NCBI RefSeq assembly: GCF_030064125.1
Contig: NZ_CP125957.1
Coordinates: 124,001-188,000, forward strand
Source: Pseudomonas sp. G2-4
GTDB taxonomy: Bacteria > Pseudomonadota > Gammaproteobacteria > Pseudomonadales > Pseudomonadaceae
Direction of reading: 5' to 3'
DNA: 64,000 nucleotides
A program made the translations under genes and the position numbers. Of the stretch, positions 18,202 through 26,490 are shown in pieces (position 1 is the first letter of the stretch; each line of letters opens with the position of its first letter). Below the pieces are notes generated by a model. The model was not told the origin of the DNA and did not search any database. It was given only the letters and a program-made list of their open reading frames with translations.

Positions 18202-19104
18202 ATGCCAGCCGTCTCTTATTCTCCAGATTCAAGTACCCAAGCCATCGCGCCGCAGACGTTCGACGTTCGCCCGTTCAGCGGTGCCGTCGGTGCCGAGATC
18301 GTTGGGCTGGATCTGTCCCAACCGATCAATGACCAGGACTTTGCCCGCATCCATCGCGCGCACCTGGACTATCACGTCGTAGTGTTCCGCGACCAGCGCA
18401 TCACCCCCGAACAACACATCGCCTTCAGCCGTCGTTTTGGCGTGCTGCAAATCCATGTGCTCAAGCAGTTCCTGCTGGCCGGGCATCCGGAAATCCTCAT
18501 CGTTTCCAACATCATCGAAAACGGCCAATCCATCGGCCTCGGGGATGCCGGAAAATTCTGGCATTCAGACCTCTCCTACAAAGAACTCCCCAGCCTGGGC
18601 TCGATGCTCCACGCCCAAGAGCTGCCAAGCGAAGGCGGCGACACGCTGTTTGCCGACATGCACAAAGCCTGGGAGGGCTTGCCCGACGCGTTGCGCAAGG
18701 CTGTGGAAGGCCGTTCGGCGGCGCACTCCTACACGGCGCGCTACAGCGAGACCAAATTCGAAGGCAACTGGCGCCCGACGCTGACGCCGGAGCAACTGGC
18801 CCAGGTCGCCGAAGTCGTCCATCCGATCGTGCGCACCCACCCGGAAACCGGGCGCAAGGCGTTGTTCGTCAGCGAGGGTTTTACCACCCGTATCGTTGGT
18901 CTGCCGGAGGACGAAAGCCAAGCGCTGCTGGCCGAGCTGTATGCCCACAGCGTGCTGCCGCAGAACATCTATCGCCACCAATGGCAGCCCCACGACTTGG
19001 TGTTCTGGGACAACCGCTCGCTGATCCACCTGGCTGCCGGTTGCCCGAGCCATCTGCGCCGCAAGCTGTATCGCACCACCATCCAGGGCGACGCCCCTTT
19101 CTGA
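18202..19104 (+). CDS. TauD/TfdA-family 2-oxoglutarate-dependent dioxygenase
   Basis: Fe(II)/2-oxoglutarate oxygenase that probably liberates sulfite or sulfate from an alkylsulfonate or alkyl sulfate ester. 300 residues. The iron facial triad is visible as HSD in KFWHSDLSYKELP and the distal His in WDNRSLIHLA; the 2-oxoglutarate-binding Arg is in RRKLYRTT. GGGAG precedes the ATG. It heads a four-gene run with an ABC importer of the taurine/sulfonate class. Substrate cannot be decided: taurine (TauD) and alkyl sulfate (AtsK) are both possible, and the dioxygenase-first order differs from classic tauABCD. Confidence 0.85.
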   Translation: MPAVSYSPDSSTQAIAPQTFDVRPFSGAVGAEIVGLDLSQPINDQDFARIHRAHLDYHVVVFRDQRITPEQHIAFSRRFGVLQIHVLKQFLLAGHPEILIVSNIIENGQSIGLGDAGKFWHSDLSYKELPSLGSMLHAQELPSEGGDTLFADMHKAWEGLPDALRKAVEGRSAAHSYTARYSETKFEGNWRPTLTPEQLAQVAEVVHPIVRTHPETGRKALFVSEGFTTRIVGLPEDESQALLAELYAHSVLPQNIYRHQWQPHDLVFWDNRSLIHLAAGCPSHLRRKLYRTTIQGDAPF

Positions 19105-19139
19105 TCGGCTGCGCCTGGCGCAAGAGCTGGAGACTCACC

Positions 19140-20165
19140 ATGTCCAAACGTATTGCTTTCGCACCGCTGGCCGCCGCCATCGGCCTGGGGTTCAGCTTGC
19201 TGACCGGCAGCCTGGTTGCGCCTTCCAGCGCCCACGCCGAAGGCGAGATTCGCATCGCCGAGCAGTTCGGCATCGTTTACCTGTTGCTGAACGTCGTTCG
19301 TGATCAACAGTTGATCGAAAAATACGGCAAGCAGGAAGGCATCGACATCAAGGTCGACTGGACTCAGTTGTCCGGCGGCGCGGCGGTCAACGATGCCTTG
19401 CTGTCGGGCTCCATCGACATTGCCGGGGCCGGTGTCGGGCCGTTGTTGACCATCTGGGACCGCACCCACGGCAAGCAGAACGTCAAGGCGGTGGCCTCCC
19501 TGGGCAACTTTCCCTATTACCTGTTGAGCAACAACCCCAAGGTCAAGACCATTGCCGACTTCACCGAGCAGGACCGCATCGCGGTGCCGGCGGTGGGCGT
19601 TTCGGTGCAATCGCGGATCTTGCAATACGCCGCCGCGAAGCAGTGGGGTGATAAGGATTTCAATCGCCTGGACAAGTACACCTTGGCCGTTCCCCACCCG
19701 GATGCCACGGCGGCGTTGATTGCCGGCGGCACCGAGTTGACCGGGCATTTTTCCAACCCGCCGTTCCAGGACCAGGCCCTGCAAAACCCCGGCGTCCACG
19801 TGGTGCTCAACTCTTATGACGTGCTCGGGCCGAACTCGCCCACGGTGTTGTTCGCTACCGAAAAATTCCGCGATGAAAACCCGAAAACCTACAAGGCGTT
19901 CGTCGACGCGCTGACCGAAGCGGCCACATTCGCCCAGAACGACAAGGGCGCGGCGGCGGATACCTACCTGCGCGTGACCAAGGCCAAGATTGATCGGGCG
20001 ACCCTGCTGAAAATCATCGACAACCCGCAGATCGAATTCACCGTCAACCCGAAAAACACATACCCGCTGGCCGAGTTCCTTTACCGCGTCGGTGCGATCA
20101 AGAACAAACCGGCATCGTGGGAGGATTATTTCTTCCAGGACGCCAAACCGTTGCAGGGGAGCTGA
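19140..20165 (+). CDS. ABC transporter substrate-binding protein, sulfonate/nitrate type
   Basis: Periplasmic binding protein of the TauA/SsuA/NMT1-like class, 341 residues. The ATG at 19140 is chosen because it gives a signal peptide (MSKRIAFAPLAAAIGLGFSL, cut after SSAHA) and has GGAG 7 bases upstream. The mature start GEIRIAEQFGIVYLL and the GAGVGPLL segment fit the family. It lies 35 bases after the dioxygenase and is followed by the ATPase and permease of the same importer. Ligand is inferred to be an organosulfur compound from the dioxygenase next to it. Confidence 0.87.
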   Translation: MSKRIAFAPLAAAIGLGFSLLTGSLVAPSSAHAEGEIRIAEQFGIVYLLLNVVRDQQLIEKYGKQEGIDIKVDWTQLSGGAAVNDALLSGSIDIAGAGVGPLLTIWDRTHGKQNVKAVASLGNFPYYLLSNNPKVKTIADFTEQDRIAVPAVGVSVQSRILQYAAAKQWGDKDFNRLDKYTLAVPHPDATAALIAGGTELTGHFSNPPFQDQALQNPGVHVVLNSYDVLGPNSPTVLFATEKFRDENPKTYKAFVDALTEAATFAQNDKGAAADTYLRVTKAKIDRATLLKIIDNPQIEFTVNPKNTYPLAEFLYRVGAIKNKPASWEDYFFQDAKPLQGS

Positions 20166-20170
20166 TTGTC

Positions 20171-21031
20171 ATGAACGCGCCATTGCAAGGCCACGCGGCC
20201 AGCAATCCCACGGTCACCGGCACGGCATTGTTGTCGGTGGATAACGTCAGCCTGGAATACCGCACCCCGCAGCGCGTGGTGCGGGCCACCCACCAGGTGA
20301 GTTTCGAGGTCGATCCGGCGGACCGCTTCGTCTTGCTCGGCCCGTCCGGTTGCGGCAAGTCCACCTTGCTCAAGGCTATTGGCGGTTTCATTGCACCTTG
20401 CGAAGGCGAGATACGTTTGCAAGGCCAGGCCGTCCGCGCGCCTGGGCCGGACCGGATCGTAGTCTTCCAGGAGTTCGATCAACTACCGCCGTGGAAAACC
20501 GTCAAGCAGAACGTGATGTTCGCGCTGCTGGCGTCCCACACCCTCAAGCGTCGCGAGGCCGAGGAGCGGGCGTTGCATTACCTGGAGAAGGTCGGGCTGG
20601 CGGCGTTTGCCGATGTGTATCCCCACACCTTGTCCGGCGGCATGAAGGCTCGGGTCGCCATTGCCCGGGCATTGGCGATGCAACCGAAAATCCTGTTGAT
20701 GGACGAACCCTTCGCCGCCCTCGATGCGCTGACCCGACGCAAGATGCAGGAAGAGTTGCTGCTGCTCTGGGAGGAGGTGCGCTTCACGCTGTTGTTCGTC
20801 ACTCACTCCATCGAAGAGGCGTTGGTGGTGGGCAATCGCATCCTGCTGCTGTCACCGCACCCCGGGCGTGTGCGGGCGGAAGTCCACAGCCATCAATACG
20901 ACTTGCAAAGCCTCGGTGGCGTGGCGTTCCAGCACACGGCGCGGCGTATCCATGGGTTGCTGTTCAATGAAGGCCAGCCGCTTGAAGCCGAGCACGAGCT
21001 GGATTTCAGCGACATTCGTATCGCGTACTGA
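20171..21031 (+). CDS. ABC transporter ATP-binding protein, TauB/SsuB-like
   Basis: Cytoplasmic ATPase of the sulfonate-type importer, 286 residues. Walker A GPSGCGKST at 57-65, signature LSGGMKARVAIARAL, Walker B ILLMDEPFAALD and switch His in VTHSIEEAL. The ATG at 20171 follows GGGGA 10 bases upstream and starts 5 bases after the binding-protein stop, so the genes are probably translated in tandem. Confidence 0.9.
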   Translation: MNAPLQGHAASNPTVTGTALLSVDNVSLEYRTPQRVVRATHQVSFEVDPADRFVLLGPSGCGKSTLLKAIGGFIAPCEGEIRLQGQAVRAPGPDRIVVFQEFDQLPPWKTVKQNVMFALLASHTLKRREAEERALHYLEKVGLAAFADVYPHTLSGGMKARVAIARALAMQPKILLMDEPFAALDALTRRKMQEELLLLWEEVRFTLLFVTHSIEEALVVGNRILLLSPHPGRVRAEVHSHQYDLQSLGGVAFQHTARRIHGLLFNEGQPLEAEHELDFSDIRIAY

Positions 21032-21043
21032 GGGGAACGTTCC

Positions 21044-21910
21044 ATGAGCCATTTATCGCCCGTGCGCGAAGAATACGAAGTCGACCTGCAACCGCTTACC
21101 CATGTGCCGCTGGAGCGGGAACTGCCCCTGGGCCAGCGCCTCTGGCAACAGGGTTGGTTGCGTAAAAGCCTGATCCTGTTATTGCTGGCGGTGCTGTGGG
21201 AAGGCGTGGCCCGGTACCAGAACAATGACCTGCTGCTGCCGGGTTTCCTGCAAACCGCCAGCGCCTTGTACGACGGTTTGCTCAGCGGCGAGCTGTTGGG
21301 CAAGGTGTGGATTTCCTTCGTGGTGCTGGTCAAGGGCTACCTGCTGGGCATCGTCCTGGCGTTTGGCCTGACCACCCTGGCGGTGTCGACCCAACTGGGC
21401 CGCGACCTGCTCAGTACCCTGACGTCGATGTTCAACCCGTTGCCGGCCATCGCCCTGTTGCCGCTGGCGCTGCTGTGGTTTGGCCTGGGGCAGAACAGCC
21501 TGATTTTCGTGCTGGTGCATTCGGTGCTGTGGGCGCTGGCGTTGAACATGTACGCGGGTTTTCTCGGCGTGTCGGAAACGCTGCGCATGGCCGGGCGCAA
21601 CTACGGGCTCAAGGGCCTGCGTTTTGTGCTGTTCATCCTGATCCCGGCGGCGCTGCCGTCGATCCTCGCCGGGCTGAAAATCGGCTGGGCCTTCGCCTGG
21701 CGCACCCTGATCGCCGCCGAACTGGTGTTCGGCGCCACCAGCGGCAAGGGTGGCCTGGGCTGGTACATCTTCCAGAACCGCAATGAGCTTTACACCGATA
21801 AGGTGTTTGCGGGGTTGGCGGTGGTGATTCTGATCGGGTTGCTGGTGGAGAACCTGGTGTTCGACAGCTTGGAGCGGGTGACGGTGAAGCGCTGGGGGAT
21901 GCAGCGCTAA
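21044..21910 (+). CDS. ABC transporter permease, TauC/SsuC-like
   Basis: Inner-membrane permease of the importer, 288 residues with about six hydrophobic segments starting near residue 43 (LILLLLAVLWEGV). The EAA-type cytoplasmic loop is in GRNYGLKGLRFVLFILIPAA. AGGGGA precedes the ATG by 6 bases. Last gene of the operon; REP sequences follow 20 bases downstream. Confidence 0.9.
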   Translation: MSHLSPVREEYEVDLQPLTHVPLERELPLGQRLWQQGWLRKSLILLLLAVLWEGVARYQNNDLLLPGFLQTASALYDGLLSGELLGKVWISFVVLVKGYLLGIVLAFGLTTLAVSTQLGRDLLSTLTSMFNPLPAIALLPLALLWFGLGQNSLIFVLVHSVLWALALNMYAGFLGVSETLRMAGRNYGLKGLRFVLFILIPAALPSILAGLKIGWAFAWRTLIAAELVFGATSGKGGLGWYIFQNRNELYTDKVFAGLAVVILIGLLVENLVFDSLERVTVKRWGMQR

Positions 21911-21930
21911 TCGGTGGGGCGAATGAACCC

Positions 21931-22052
21931 TGTGGCGAGGGAGCTTGCTCCCGCTGGCCTGCGGAGCAGGCCCCTGCGTTTCTTCAGGCGGACCGCGTTG
22001 CCTGGTTTTGCGACTGCTGCGCAGTCGAGCGGGAGCAAGCTCCCTCGCCACG
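21931..22052. repeat. REPIN, GCGAGGGAGCTTGCTCCC type, copy 1
   Basis: Inverted REP pair with a long internal spacer containing nested palindromes (GCCTGCGGAGCAGGC and GACTGCTGCGCAGTC). Repeated almost base for base at 22422-22542. Confidence 0.9.
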
Positions 22053-22077
22053 GGGTTTGAGTTGTCTGGGCTGGCGT

Positions 22078-22176
22078 CATCGCGAGCAAGCTCGCTCCCA
22101 CACTGGATCTGTGTCGAACCGAAATATTGAGATCAACACCGTTCAACTGTGGGAGCGAGCTTGCTCGCGATGGCGA
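22078..22176. repeat. REPIN, GGGAGCGAGCTTGCTCGCG type
   Basis: CATCGCGAGCAAGCTCGCTC and its inverse flank about 45 bases (CTGGATCTGTGTCGAACCGA and following). The same unit occurs again at 22570-22664 and 22690-22783. Confidence 0.88.
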
Positions 22177-22198
22177 TCTTCAATCCACCACGGGAACG

Positions 22199-22346
22199 TC
22201 AGCCCGATGCCTGAACCTCAAGCCGATCCATCGCCCGTTCCACCAACAAATGCACTCCATCGGCCATCCGGCTGATCGCCAGGATGACACTGCGGCGACT
22301 GCCATCAACATCATCCGCCAAGTCGGTGGCGATGGCGCTGATGGAT
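22199..22346 (-). pseudogene. Duplicated 3' fragment of the DUF6124 gene
   Basis: About 148 bases nearly identical to the last part of the intact gene at 22811-23182 (from its stop codon inward), with several substitutions including GATGGATG where the intact gene has GATGGACAG. It has no start or N-terminal half, so it is a remnant copied together with neighbouring REP sequence. Confidence 0.85.
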
Positions 22347-22421
22347 GTAGGGGCCCAATAGCTCGGGCCGGCGCTCTCTGTGGCGAGTGTGGGAACAATC
22401 AAATGGTGGCTGGATAGCTTT

Positions 22422-22542
22422 TGTGGCGAGGGAGCTTGCTCCCGCTGGCCTGCGGAGCAGGCCCCTGCGTTTCTTCAGGCGGACCGCGTTGCCTGGTTTT
22501 GCGACTGCTGCGCAGTCGAGCGGGAGCAAGCTCCCTCGCCAC
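22422..22542. repeat. REPIN, GCGAGGGAGCTTGCTCCC type, copy 2
   Basis: Near-identical to 21931-22052, including the internal spacer. It marks the start of the second copy of a REP-bearing duplicated block. Confidence 0.9.
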
Positions 22543-22783
22543 GGGGTTTGGGTTTGTCTGGGCTGGCGTCATCGCGAGCAAGCTCGCTCCCACACTGGAT
22601 CTGTGTCGAACCGAGATATTGAGATCAACACCGTTCAACTGTGGGAGCGAGCTCCCTCGCCACGGGGTTTGGGTTGTCTGGGCTGGCGTCATCGCGAGCA
22701 AGCTCGCTCCCACACTGGATCTGTGTCGAACCGAAGTATTGAGGTCAACACCGTTCAACTGTGGGAGCGAGCCTGCTCGCGAA
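22543..22783. repeat. Two further REP units, including a hybrid REP
   Basis: Two tandem copies of the roughly 120-base unit GTCTGGGCTGGCGTCATCGC ... GAACCGA(A/G)(A/G)TATTGAG (starting at about 22543 and 22665; a third copy is at 22053). At 22640-22664 the REP is chimeric: it begins GTGGGAGCGAGC (one family) and ends TCCCTCGCCAC (the other family). Confidence 0.85.
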
Positions 22784-22810
22784 GGCGATCTTCAATCCAC
22801 CACGGGAACG

Positions 22811-23182
22811 TCAGCCCTGCGCCTGAACCTCAAGCCGATCCATCGCCCGCTCCACCAACAAATGCACCCCATCGGCCATCCGGCTGATCGCCAGGATGAC
22901 ACTGCGGCGACTGCCTTCAACGTCATCCGCCAGGTCGGCGGCGATGGCGCTGATGGACAGCAGGTCTTCGGAGGCATTGGCCAGCAGGGTTTCGGTGTCG
23001 ATGTCCGGGGCGACCATGAAGAGCTGGGCTGTTTGGGTTTTGCCCGAGGTTTCATCGGCCGGTTTGGGGTTGAGGTAGTAGTCGAGGGCGCGCTCGGCGG
23101 CTTCGTCGAGTTTTTTGGTTTTCGAGGATTTGTCAGAGAGGTTGCCAGGATCGCCTGGCGGATTTGGTGTCACTTTGAACAT
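22811..23182 (-). CDS. DUF6124 (former DUF3077-type) small protein
   Basis: 123-residue Pseudomonas-type protein of unknown function, starting MFKVTPNPPGDPGNLSDKSS, with GGAG 8 bases before the ATG. The recognisable family features are the KLDEAAERALDYYL helix, the FMVAPDIDTETLLANASEDL segment and a C-terminal helix near RRSVILAISRMADGVHLLV. Predicted cytoplasmic, no signal peptide. Its 3' end has been duplicated at 22199-22346. A conserved-looking leader lies upstream. Function unknown. Confidence 0.8.
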   Translation of the reverse strand: MFKVTPNPPGDPGNLSDKSSKTKKLDEAAERALDYYLNPKPADETSGKTQTAQLFMVAPDIDTETLLANASEDLLSISAIAADLADDVEGSRRSVILAISRMADGVHLLVERAMDRLEVQAQG

Positions 23183-23348
23183 GTCGTGTAGCTCCATCTG
23201 TAGTGTTGGAACTGACACTCTTTCGCTTGCACGCAAATGAGGTGGCAGTTGTACGTAGGTGTGCAAGACCGGGCAGACGGAACCCCGGCAGACTCTTCCT
23301 TACGAAAAAATCTCCCACGCACAACCGCCATAAAAAAGCCTTGATCAA
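23133..23348 (-). other. Possible leader region/ORF overlapping the DUF6124 start
   Basis: A 71-codon frame (MIKAFLWRLCVGDFFVRKS...) runs antiparallel to nothing else and overlaps the DUF6124 start in another frame. I recall very similar translations upstream of DUF6124-type genes in other pseudomonads, which suggests that the nucleotide leader, rather than the peptide, is conserved. It also contains the palindrome AGCCTTGATCAAGGCT (about 23336-23351). Could be a 5' UTR element; coding status is doubtful. Confidence 0.3.
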
Positions 23349-23587
23349 GGCTGACAGCGATGTGCGTCGTCTTTTACCCGGACTTGCACGTCCGTGTCAC
23401 CGTTTTTTCAGTGACAAACCCAGACTAGCGGCGGGCCCGAAGCCGGACAAGTTCACCAACATCGCTACAACTTGAAGGAAATCTCCTAGGACCTGGCTGT
23501 ACGAGTGCACCCAATCCAAATAGCCAGATAAAGCCACCTCCTTTTCCATTAGACTTGCGACCCTCCAGCAAGCCTTCAGGACACGGA
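23349..23587. other. Intergenic, no gene seen
   Basis: Divergent gap between the DUF6124 leader and the membrane-protein gene. No RNA gene or coding potential recognised. It must contain the promoter of the 23588 operon. Confidence 0.5.
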
Positions 23588-24043
23588 ATGCCAGTCCCTC
23601 AAAGCACCCTTCGCCAAGCCCTGGTCGTTTGGCTCTATGTCGCCGCCCTGATGCATCTGCTTGCCGGTCTCACGCTGAGCTGGGCAGGTCATTCAGGCTT
23701 GCTCGATGGCTACCTGCAAAACATCGAACAGATCTTCTGGGGCGCCGCCACGGTGCCGACTATCGCCAGCGAGCAGCAAGTCTGGTGGGTGGCCTTGTTC
23801 GGCGTCACGTTGCAAAGCTACTCGCTGTACATGCTCGCGCTCGTGCATATCGGCAATCGATTGAAGAGCGCCATGCCTTGGGCCTGGATAATCGCCGGCA
23901 TTCTGCTCTGGGCGCCCCAGGACATGCTGATTTCCGCCCAGGCCCGGGTCTGGTCGCACCTGTGGCTCGACAGTCTCGCGCTGCTTGCCCTATTGCCGCC
24001 GCTGTTCTGGCTCTATCGCCATGATCGCCGGGCGTCCCCATGA
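23588..24043 (+). CDS. Small four-helix membrane protein of unknown function
   Basis: 151 residues from ATG 23588 (MPVPQSTLRQALVVWLYVAA); an upstream in-frame ATG-type start at 23555 would add 11 residues, but the AGGA just before 23588 favours this one. Four hydrophobic segments (about 9-35, 62-88, 94-115 and 122-145) separate short polar loops; the C-terminus RHDRRASP should be cytoplasmic. Its stop overlaps the next start (ATGA), so it is translationally coupled to the hydrolase/PEP-synthase-like fusion and probably works with it at the membrane. I do not recognise a named family. Confidence 0.72.
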   Translation: MPVPQSTLRQALVVWLYVAALMHLLAGLTLSWAGHSGLLDGYLQNIEQIFWGAATVPTIASEQQVWWVALFGVTLQSYSLYMLALVHIGNRLKSAMPWAWIIAGILLWAPQDMLISAQARVWSHLWLDSLALLALLPPLFWLYRHDRRASP

Positions 24044-26490
24044 GCAAGCCCCGGATGTACCTGCTGGCCGGCAACGGTAGCGCCGCCGATTGGTGGGATG
24101 ACGCCTTACCGCACTTTGAGCGCTACGACGTGGTGCCGCTGGAGTTGCCAGGTTTTGGCAGCAACCCACAAGCTCCTTGCGAAGACCTGGCCGCCTACGC
24201 GCAAGCGCTGCTGACGGCGACGCTTAAGGGCAGCGCGATCATGGCGGTGGGGGTGAGTGCGTTGTTGGTGCTGCATGCGCTGCAACGCCAGCCAGGGCAC
24301 TTCTGCCGCAGCGTGTTGCTGGCGCCAGTGGGTGCCTTTTTGTGGCAGCGACGATTGCCGGCTTTGATGTCGCCGCTGCCGATTCGCAAGACCATTCACT
24401 GGCTGCTTTCGAACAAGCCGACGCTGTTTGCCGACAAGTTCTCCCGCCAGACCTGGACCCACGCGCAATACCAACGCATGGGCGCCGGGTATACCCGCTG
24501 CCGCGCCTTTGTGCCGCTCTGGGATCAACTGCGTGCGGATACCGCGTTGCCGCTGTTGGAGTGGATCACTGATCCGGTGGAGTTGGTGTGGGGCGATCAG
24601 GACAAGGTGCTGGGCATCGAACAAGCGGCGGCCTGGTCCGCCATTCTTGCCCGTGCCGATCTGACCATCAGCCTGAAACCCGGTTGGGGGCACTACCCAT
24701 GGATCGATGCGCCGGCCGAGTTCGCCGCATGGCTGGAGTCGGGCGAGCGTGGGTTCGTCGCGCACACCAAGGGTGGGCGCCTGCGCCTGGCGGAACTGGC
24801 CGGGCAAGCGGTGCCTGCGGCGTTGTCACTCAACGATTGCCACGACCCGCGCTTGCCGGCGTTTCTCGACGGCCAACCCGGCGCCATCTGGGCGGTGCGC
24901 TCTTCCAGCTACGGCGAGGACCAGGCCGACGCGGCGAATGCGGGGCTAAGCACCACGTTCCTGCGTGAACCGACGCAAAACGTACCTGCGCGCATCGCCA
25001 AGTTGACGGCGGCGGGTGTCGAGGAAGTGGTGGTGCAGCGCTTCATCACGCCACGGCTGTCCGGGATCGCGTTCGTGCGTCACCTGTCGATCGAGCTGGA
25101 ATGGGTCGAGGGACACCTGGAGTCGTTGGCCGACGGTCAGGTAAGCCCTGAGCGCGCGATCATGTCCCGCCTCGGCTCATCGTGGAGCAGCGACACCTTC
25201 AAGCCCGCCCATGGCCTGACCGCCGACGCGCTGTGGCGTTTTCTGCAAGGCGTATTGCGGGTCTTTCACTACGTGCCTGGCGACGTTGAATGGGCCTGGG
25301 ACGGCACCCAACTCTGGCTGCTGCAATACCGCCCGATCAGCGACTACGGCTGGCGCCGTCACCTGACTGCCGCCAACATCGCCGAGATCCTGCCGCCGCA
25401 ACCCAGCGCCTTGGTGGAGTACGCCCAGCGCCGCGCGGCGGCGAGCATTCCGGCGATCATGGCGCGGTGGGATTCCCGGGTGTTGCAGGACAACGAGCCG
25501 TTCACGGCAGTGTTTGGCGGCGCCTCGTATATCAACAACGACCTGTTTCTCGCACGATTGGCCGACTGGGGCATCAGCGCCAGCAGTTACGCCGGCGAAG
25601 TCGGTGGCGCAACGCCGCATCTGCCCTGGAGCCCGTTGCGCCTGATGCGTTCGCTGCCGTTGTTCCTGCGCATGCAACGCATCGCTCGCGGGCATCTGCT
25701 CACGCTCGAACACGGCTTGCTGCGTTTCGACCGGGAGCTGCTCGAACTGACCGAACAAGCCGCCGACGGCCTGCAATTGGCCGACTGGTTCACCCGCTTC
25801 TACGTGTTCGTGGTGCAAGGCAACCTGTGCATCGCCAGTGCGTTGGCCAGCAGTGGCGGCGACCTGTTGGGGCGACCACCCACCGCCTATGACGACCTTG
25901 AACACAGCCCCCATCGCCTGCCGTGGGAAACCGATCCGGCCACGCCACGCCCAGCCCCCACCGAGTTGCCCTTGCAGGCGTTTCCGCAATGGCCCCTGGC
26001 GATTCGCCTGGCTCATTCGACCGGCCTGCCGGGTCTGCGCGGTTATTACCTGCAAGTGCGCGAATGGTATCGCGACAACCTGATGCGGATGTTTTTTCGC
26101 CTGCACCACGCCATGCCGACGGCTGACCGAGCACATTGGTTTGCGCCGCACCCGGACATTCGCAGCCGCGACGGCAGTTTCTGGCAGGACGGTCGTGAAG
26201 GCACCGAGCAGGCCAGCGGTTTCATGATTTATCCGGGGCAGGCTCAGGGGATTCTGGGTGAGGACATTCTGCTTGAAGACACGCTAGACCCTGGTCGCCA
26301 CGCGCACTATCAAAGCGCCCGGGCCGTGATCGCACGCATGGGTGGGCGTTTGTCCCATGGCTCGACGTTGCTGCGTGAGTTGCGCAAACCCTCGGCGGTG
26401 TTGCCGCAGGTGGATGTGGGTTGGTTGGGGCGTGAGGTGGTGTATTGCGATGGGGAGCTGAGGTTGGTTGCTACCAATAATCCGGCTTGA
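24040..26490 (+). CDS. Alpha/beta-hydrolase fused to PEP-synthase/rifampin-phosphotransferase-like protein
   Basis: 816-residue fusion. Residues 1-240 are an alpha/beta hydrolase: nucleophile elbow GVSAL (S73), acid in WGDQD (D186 or D188), His in GWGHYPW (H218). From about 280 to 435 is a pyruvate-phosphate-dikinase-type ATP-binding domain: AVRSSSYGEDQADAANAG (R287, E293, D294) and DVEWAWDG...LLQYRPI. About 440-720 has no recognised family. Residues 725-816 form the swivelling phosphohistidine domain, with H773 in GGRLSHGSTLLREL, matching the catalytic His of PEP synthase. The order ATP-grasp, middle domain, His domain resembles rifampin phosphotransferase. All key residues look intact, suggesting ATP-dependent phosphoryl transfer to an unknown substrate plus hydrolysis. 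Coupled to the membrane protein upstream; the 3' end overlaps a decayed convergent gene by 20 bases. Confidence 0.8.
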   Translation: MSKPRMYLLAGNGSAADWWDDALPHFERYDVVPLELPGFGSNPQAPCEDLAAYAQALLTATLKGSAIMAVGVSALLVLHALQRQPGHFCRSVLLAPVGAFLWQRRLPALMSPLPIRKTIHWLLSNKPTLFADKFSRQTWTHAQYQRMGAGYTRCRAFVPLWDQLRADTALPLLEWITDPVELVWGDQDKVLGIEQAAAWSAILARADLTISLKPGWGHYPWIDAPAEFAAWLESGERGFVAHTKGGRLRLAELAGQAVPAALSLNDCHDPRLPAFLDGQPGAIWAVRSSSYGEDQADAANAGLSTTFLREPTQNVPARIAKLTAAGVEEVVVQRFITPRLSGIAFVRHLSIELEWVEGHLESLADGQVSPERAIMSRLGSSWSSDTFKPAHGLTADALWRFLQGVLRVFHYVPGDVEWAWDGTQLWLLQYRPISDYGWRRHLTAANIAEILPPQPSALVEYAQRRAAASIPAIMARWDSRVLQDNEPFTAVFGGASYINNDLFLARLADWGISASSYAGEVGGATPHLPWSPLRLMRSLPLFLRMQRIARGHLLTLEHGLLRFDRELLELTEQAADGLQLADWFTRFYVFVVQGNLCIASALASSGGDLLGRPPTAYDDLEHSPHRLPWETDPATPRPAPTELPLQAFPQWPLAIRLAHSTGLPGLRGYYLQVREWYRDNLMRMFFRLHHAMPTADRAHWFAPHPDIRSRDGSFWQDGREGTEQASGFMIYPGQAQGILGEDILLEDTLDPGRHAHYQSARAVIARMGGRLSHGSTLLRELRKPSAVLPQVDVGWLGREVVYCDGELRLVATNNPA

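Noticed and set aside
21945..22887. Several 60-256-codon open frames across the REP block
   Set aside because: They read through REP sequence in all frames and share the same peptide motifs (GSLLPL, REQAPSP) found at every REPIN in the window, so they are non-coding.
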